Assembly: GCA_023663945.1 (NCBI GenBank)
Contig: JAMPGL010000023.1
Coordinates: 1-56,207, forward strand
Direction: 5' to 3'
DNA length: 56,207 bases
Source of the DNA: Lachnospiraceae bacterium
Lineage (GTDB): Bacteria; Bacillota; Clostridia; Lachnospirales; Lachnospiraceae
A model generated the notes under the pieces. The model was not told the DNA's origin, did not search any database, and saw nothing but the letters and a program-made list of their open reading frames with translations. This document shows, in pieces, positions 53,871 through 56,207 of the stretch. Every line of letters starts with the position of its first letter. Within the stretch, counting starts at the first letter, position 1. The translations under genes were made by a program, and so were the position numbers.

Positions 53871-55343
53871 ATGATGATGGTAAGAGAAGAGATGCAGGAA
53901 GGTATGCAGGAAGAGATGCAGGAAGGTATGCTTTTTCAAAAGTACGAGATGATTGCGCCCCTTGGAGGGGGAACCCAAGGGCAGGTCTTTTTGGCAAGAG
54001 ACAGGCACCTTGACAGGCTGGCGGCAATAAAAATTTGTGACGCAAAGGAATCCGGAGGCGAAAGGGAGGCAGAAGCCGGCTGGGAAAAGCAGCCGGATGA
54101 TCAAATGGTTCGGGAGGCAAGGCTTCTAAAGGAATTGGAGCATCCCTGTCTTCCGGCGGTATATGACTTTTGGCAGGATGGGGGAAAGAGCTGCCTGGCT
54201 ATGGAATATGTGGATGGAATTACCCTTCGCGCCTATTTAAAGAAAAACCGGACAGTACCGGCAGAACAGGCTGTTCAGTGGGCGGTTCAGCTGTGCGGAG
54301 TGTTATCGTACCTTCACGGGAGAGGGCAGGAGCTGGTTTATCGGGATTTGAAGCCCGAAAATATTATGATTCGTCCGGATGGCAGTATCAAGCTGATTGA
54401 TTTAGGCGGAACGCTGTGTTACCGCGACAGCCTGCACGGCAGGGGAACGCTGGCGGGAACGCCGGGGTACTGCCCTCATGAGCAGTGGAAAGAAAAGCGG
54501 GGCGATCTTACATGGGATATTTACAGCCTTGGGGTGGTTCTGCATGAAATGCTCACGGGAATCCATCCATCTGGAATGTCCGGAGCGCTCCTGCCCATCA
54601 GGGGATACGACAAGAGCCTTCCTGACGGATTGGAAAGAATTGTTGCAGTCTGCACGGCACCTCAAAAGGAGAACCGTTATCAAAGCATGGAACAATTGAA
54701 GGAGGCGCTGCTTCATTATAAGCAGGAGGGAATCAGGGGACGGATTTGGTGGAAGGCAAAAAAGGTTCTGGTGTACGGACTTTTCGGGACGGCGTTTGGG
54801 ACGCTGGTCATTCCTTTATTTCGAGGTATTCCGGAAAATGAAATTCCATTTCCGTTTCTCGTGAAACCGATTCTTTTGACGCTGACAGCGGCGGGACTAA
54901 ATTTTTTGCTTTTGAGAGGAAGGAGACTTGGAAAAGATTTTATCAAGCAGGAAAAAAATGTGAGGCTTACCGAAAAGAAGTTTTTGGGGTTATATCTTCT
55001 GTTCTTTTTTCTGCTGGGGTGTGCATTTGGAGAGACGGCGGTACAGACCAGAAGCCTCTGCTTTGGCGGCATCGGTCAAGAGATGAGCGCTTATGCCGGA
55101 GAAAAGGAAGAAAAGCTTTGGGTAGAGATGCGGGACGATGAGGGGAGAAAGATGCTGCTTAAAGATGGCGCGGTGTATGTCCCCAAGGAATGTGTCCGTT
55201 TTGAGATTCCTTTAAAAAGCCTTCCGGAGGAGACCATCCGCCTGCAGATGGCGGCGGAAGGGGAAGGAGGGAATTTGTATGTGAGCAGGGTGTTTTTGAT
55301 TGGAAGGGAGGAGGGGGAAGCTGGCGTCAGTGAGGATTATTGA
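53871..55343 (+). CDS. Membrane serine/threonine protein kinase
   Basis: The 490-residue protein has an N-terminal repeat of EEMQEGMQ (residues 6-20, from a 24-bp DNA repeat), a kinase domain (about 25-285), three membrane helices (about 297-318, 327-348, 370-388) and an outside C-terminal domain of about 100 residues. The glycine loop (LGGGTQGQVF), Lys54, the YRDLKPEN catalytic loop (Asp159) and metal Asp177 are intact, but the usual DFG is DLG. The activation segment ends GTPGYCPHEQW. There are no PASTA domains. The upstream PP2C gene is the likely counterpart. The start could also be ATG 53877. Confidence 0.9.
   Translation: MMMVREEMQEGMQEEMQEGMLFQKYEMIAPLGGGTQGQVFLARDRHLDRLAAIKICDAKESGGEREAEAGWEKQPDDQMVREARLLKELEHPCLPAVYDFWQDGGKSCLAMEYVDGITLRAYLKKNRTVPAEQAVQWAVQLCGVLSYLHGRGQELVYRDLKPENIMIRPDGSIKLIDLGGTLCYRDSLHGRGTLAGTPGYCPHEQWKEKRGDLTWDIYSLGVVLHEMLTGIHPSGMSGALLPIRGYDKSLPDGLERIVAVCTAPQKENRYQSMEQLKEALLHYKQEGIRGRIWWKAKKVLVYGLFGTAFGTLVIPLFRGIPENEIPFPFLVKPILLTLTAAGLNFLLLRGRRLGKDFIKQEKNVRLTEKKFLGLYLLFFFLLGCAFGETAVQTRSLCFGGIGQEMSAYAGEKEEKLWVEMRDDEGRKMLLKDGAVYVPKECVRFEIPLKSLPEETIRLQMAAEGEGGNLYVSRVFLIGREEGEAGVSEDY
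53886..53931 (+). repeat. 24-bp repeat in the kinase N-terminus
   Basis: The 24-bp unit at 53886-53909 is repeated almost completely at 53910-53931 and codes for EEMQEGMQ. It keeps frame and lies before the kinase fold. Confidence 0.85.
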
Positions 55344-55353
55344 TTCCGCGAGG

Positions 55354-55998
55354 TCACATACCCCGCTGTTCAGCAACGCTGCAAGTTTGATGCTCTGTGC
55401 TTGCAGTGGGGTTGTTGACCTTGCGGATAACTCTGCATGGATTTCCCACAGCAAGAGAATCGGCGGGAATATCTTTGGTGACAACGCTTCCGGCGCCGAT
55501 AACACTGCCGCTGCCAATTGTTACGCCGGGAAGAACAATGACACCGCCGCCCAGCCAACAGCCGTTTCCGATTCGGATGGGAAGCGCATAAGTCCGGCAG
55601 AAATATTCATCGCTTTCGGGAGTCCAGTCAGGATTCAGGCGCAGAGAAAGGTCAACGGGATGTGCTGCGGTATAAAGCTGTACATTGGAAGCAATCAGGA
55701 CATTGTCGCCGATTTCAATTTTATTGCAGTCCACAAATGTGCAGTTCATATTGACGGATACGTTGCTGCCAATGTAAATATTACAGCCGTAATCGCACAG
55801 AAATGGCTGGCCGACAGATACATTTGTGCCTATGTGTCCAAACATTTGCTGTAAAAGAGCGGTCTTTTCTTCCTTTTGCTCGTAAGACAGGGCGTTGTAA
55901 GCGGAGAGGAGCCTGCGGGTCTTTTGTTTATATTTTAAAAAGATTTCATCGTGGCAGTTATAATATTCGCCTGCCAGGCATTTTTCCAGTTCGGTCAT
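55354..55998 (-). CDS. Sugar O-acetyltransferase (maltose/galactoside acetyltransferase type)
   Basis: The 214-residue product is a left-handed beta-helix acetyltransferase that moves acetyl from acetyl-CoA to a sugar. The N-terminal Mac domain (MTELEKCLAGEYYNCHDEI) and the hexapeptide repeats with NCTFVDCNKIEIGDNVLI, the catalytic histidine in YTAAHPVD and the loop GGGVIVLPGVTIGSGSVIGAG are all present. The C-terminal 18 residues are an extra tail with no family match. Start at 55998 follows AGGAG. It converges with the kinase gene, ten bases apart, and is the only minus-strand gene. Confidence 0.92.
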   Translation of the reverse strand: MTELEKCLAGEYYNCHDEIFLKYKQKTRRLLSAYNALSYEQKEEKTALLQQMFGHIGTNVSVGQPFLCDYGCNIYIGSNVSVNMNCTFVDCNKIEIGDNVLIASNVQLYTAAHPVDLSLRLNPDWTPESDEYFCRTYALPIRIGNGCWLGGGVIVLPGVTIGSGSVIGAGSVVTKDIPADSLAVGNPCRVIRKVNNPTASTEHQTCSVAEQRGM

Positions 55999-56060
55999 GC
56001 GGGTTCTCCTATGTTCTCTCCTGTGCGGAGGCGGTGATGGATAAAAGGGGGAGTAAGGTT

Positions 56061-56089
56061 ATTATAACAGGGGAAGGTGCGGGGAGCAA
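56061..56089 (-). promoter_or_regulatory. Promoter of the acetyltransferase gene
   Basis: On the minus strand TTGCTC (56089-56084) and TATAAT (56066-56061) are 17 bases apart. Transcription would start near 56054 and run into the gene. It lies about 65 bases inside the right inverted-repeat arm. Confidence 0.7.
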
Positions 56090-56152
56090 TTGGTTTTTGT
56101 GGGTTGAAGGCGCTGAACGGAATATATTGGTGAAAATAGTGTTTGGGCGATG

Positions 56153-56206
56153 AAGTTCCGGTTTAGTTTGATTAGGCGTATTATTAAAACGACCACTCGT
56201 ATCAAG
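56153..56206. repeat. Right arm of the inverted repeat bounding the window
   Basis: The reverse complement matches bases 1-54 at 52 of 54 positions. The inner boundary is at 56153; the outer boundary is beyond the window. The mismatch at left position 22 breaks the small TTTGAT/ATCAAA dyad in this copy. Confidence 0.93.
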
Positions 56207-56207
56207 A

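Noticed and set aside
55300-55854. 184-residue plus-strand frame over the acetyltransferase
   Set aside because: The minus-strand acetyltransferase has full family motifs; the plus frame is its complement.

Overview
The window looks like one contig or segment from a motile, Gram-positive Clostridia genome, most likely Lachnospiraceae. The gene order topA-codY-flagellar operon-che genes-sigD-rpsB-tsf-pyrH-frr-uppS-cdsA-dxr-rseP is the firmicute fla/che layout. Genes typical of Lachnospiraceae flagellar loci are present (FapA, a 105-residue charged protein, a DUF6115 protein), starts use ATG/GTG/TTG after purine-rich ribosome sites, and GC content is moderate. I cannot name the genus. Of 59 protein genes called, 58 are on the + strand; only the acetyltransferase at the right end is on the - strand.

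Layout. 1-374: half of an inverted repeat shared with the other end, plus a promoter. 375-3153: a PD-(D/E)XK nuclease/transposase-like gene, a prepilin fused to a short unrelated domain, and a prepilin peptidase. 3154-3608: an imperfect palindrome, a 12-bp purine-rich tandem repeat and the topA promoter. 3609-6710: topA and codY, codY having two CodY-box-like sites just upstream of its promoter, then a terminator. 6762-37753: one long flagellar and chemotaxis operon (flgBC-fliEFGHIJ-motE-like-fliK-flgD-TIGR02530-flgE-flbD-motAB-fliL-fliM-fliY-cheY-fliOPQR-flhB-flhA-flhF-flhG-PilZ-cheB-cheA-cheW-cheC-cheD-small membrane protein-sigD). 37770-41473: fapA, a charged 105-residue protein, a SwrB-like DUF6115 protein and an MltG-like anchor protein. 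41480-43460: rpsB-tsf with its own promoter and a terminator. 43647-47693: three genes inserted into the usual tsf-pyrH junction, namely a LacI-type ligand-binding domain fused to a diguanylate cyclase, a polysaccharide deacetylase and a bactofilin. 47706-52971: pyrH-frr-uppS-cdsA-dxr-rseP, closed by a long palindromic terminator. 53059-55343: a PP2C phosphatase and a membrane serine/threonine kinase where ispG/polC might be expected. 55354-56207: an acetyltransferase on the - strand and the other half of the inverted repeat.

How it fits together. The core is a nearly complete basal body, hook, export and stator set with CheY/CheA/CheW/CheC/CheD/CheB signalling and the sigma factor for late flagellar genes. 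Filament, hook-associated genes, FlgM and CheR are not in the window. CodY sits directly upstream, which fits nutritional control of motility. A PilZ protein in the operon and a diguanylate cyclase 12 kb downstream suggest c-di-GMP input, possibly set by a sugar-like ligand. The most unusual items are the inverted repeats bounding the whole segment, the prepilin fusion, the GGDEF/deacetylase/bactofilin insertion, a CheB without its receiver domain, and short purine-rich tandem repeats in front of three start codons.
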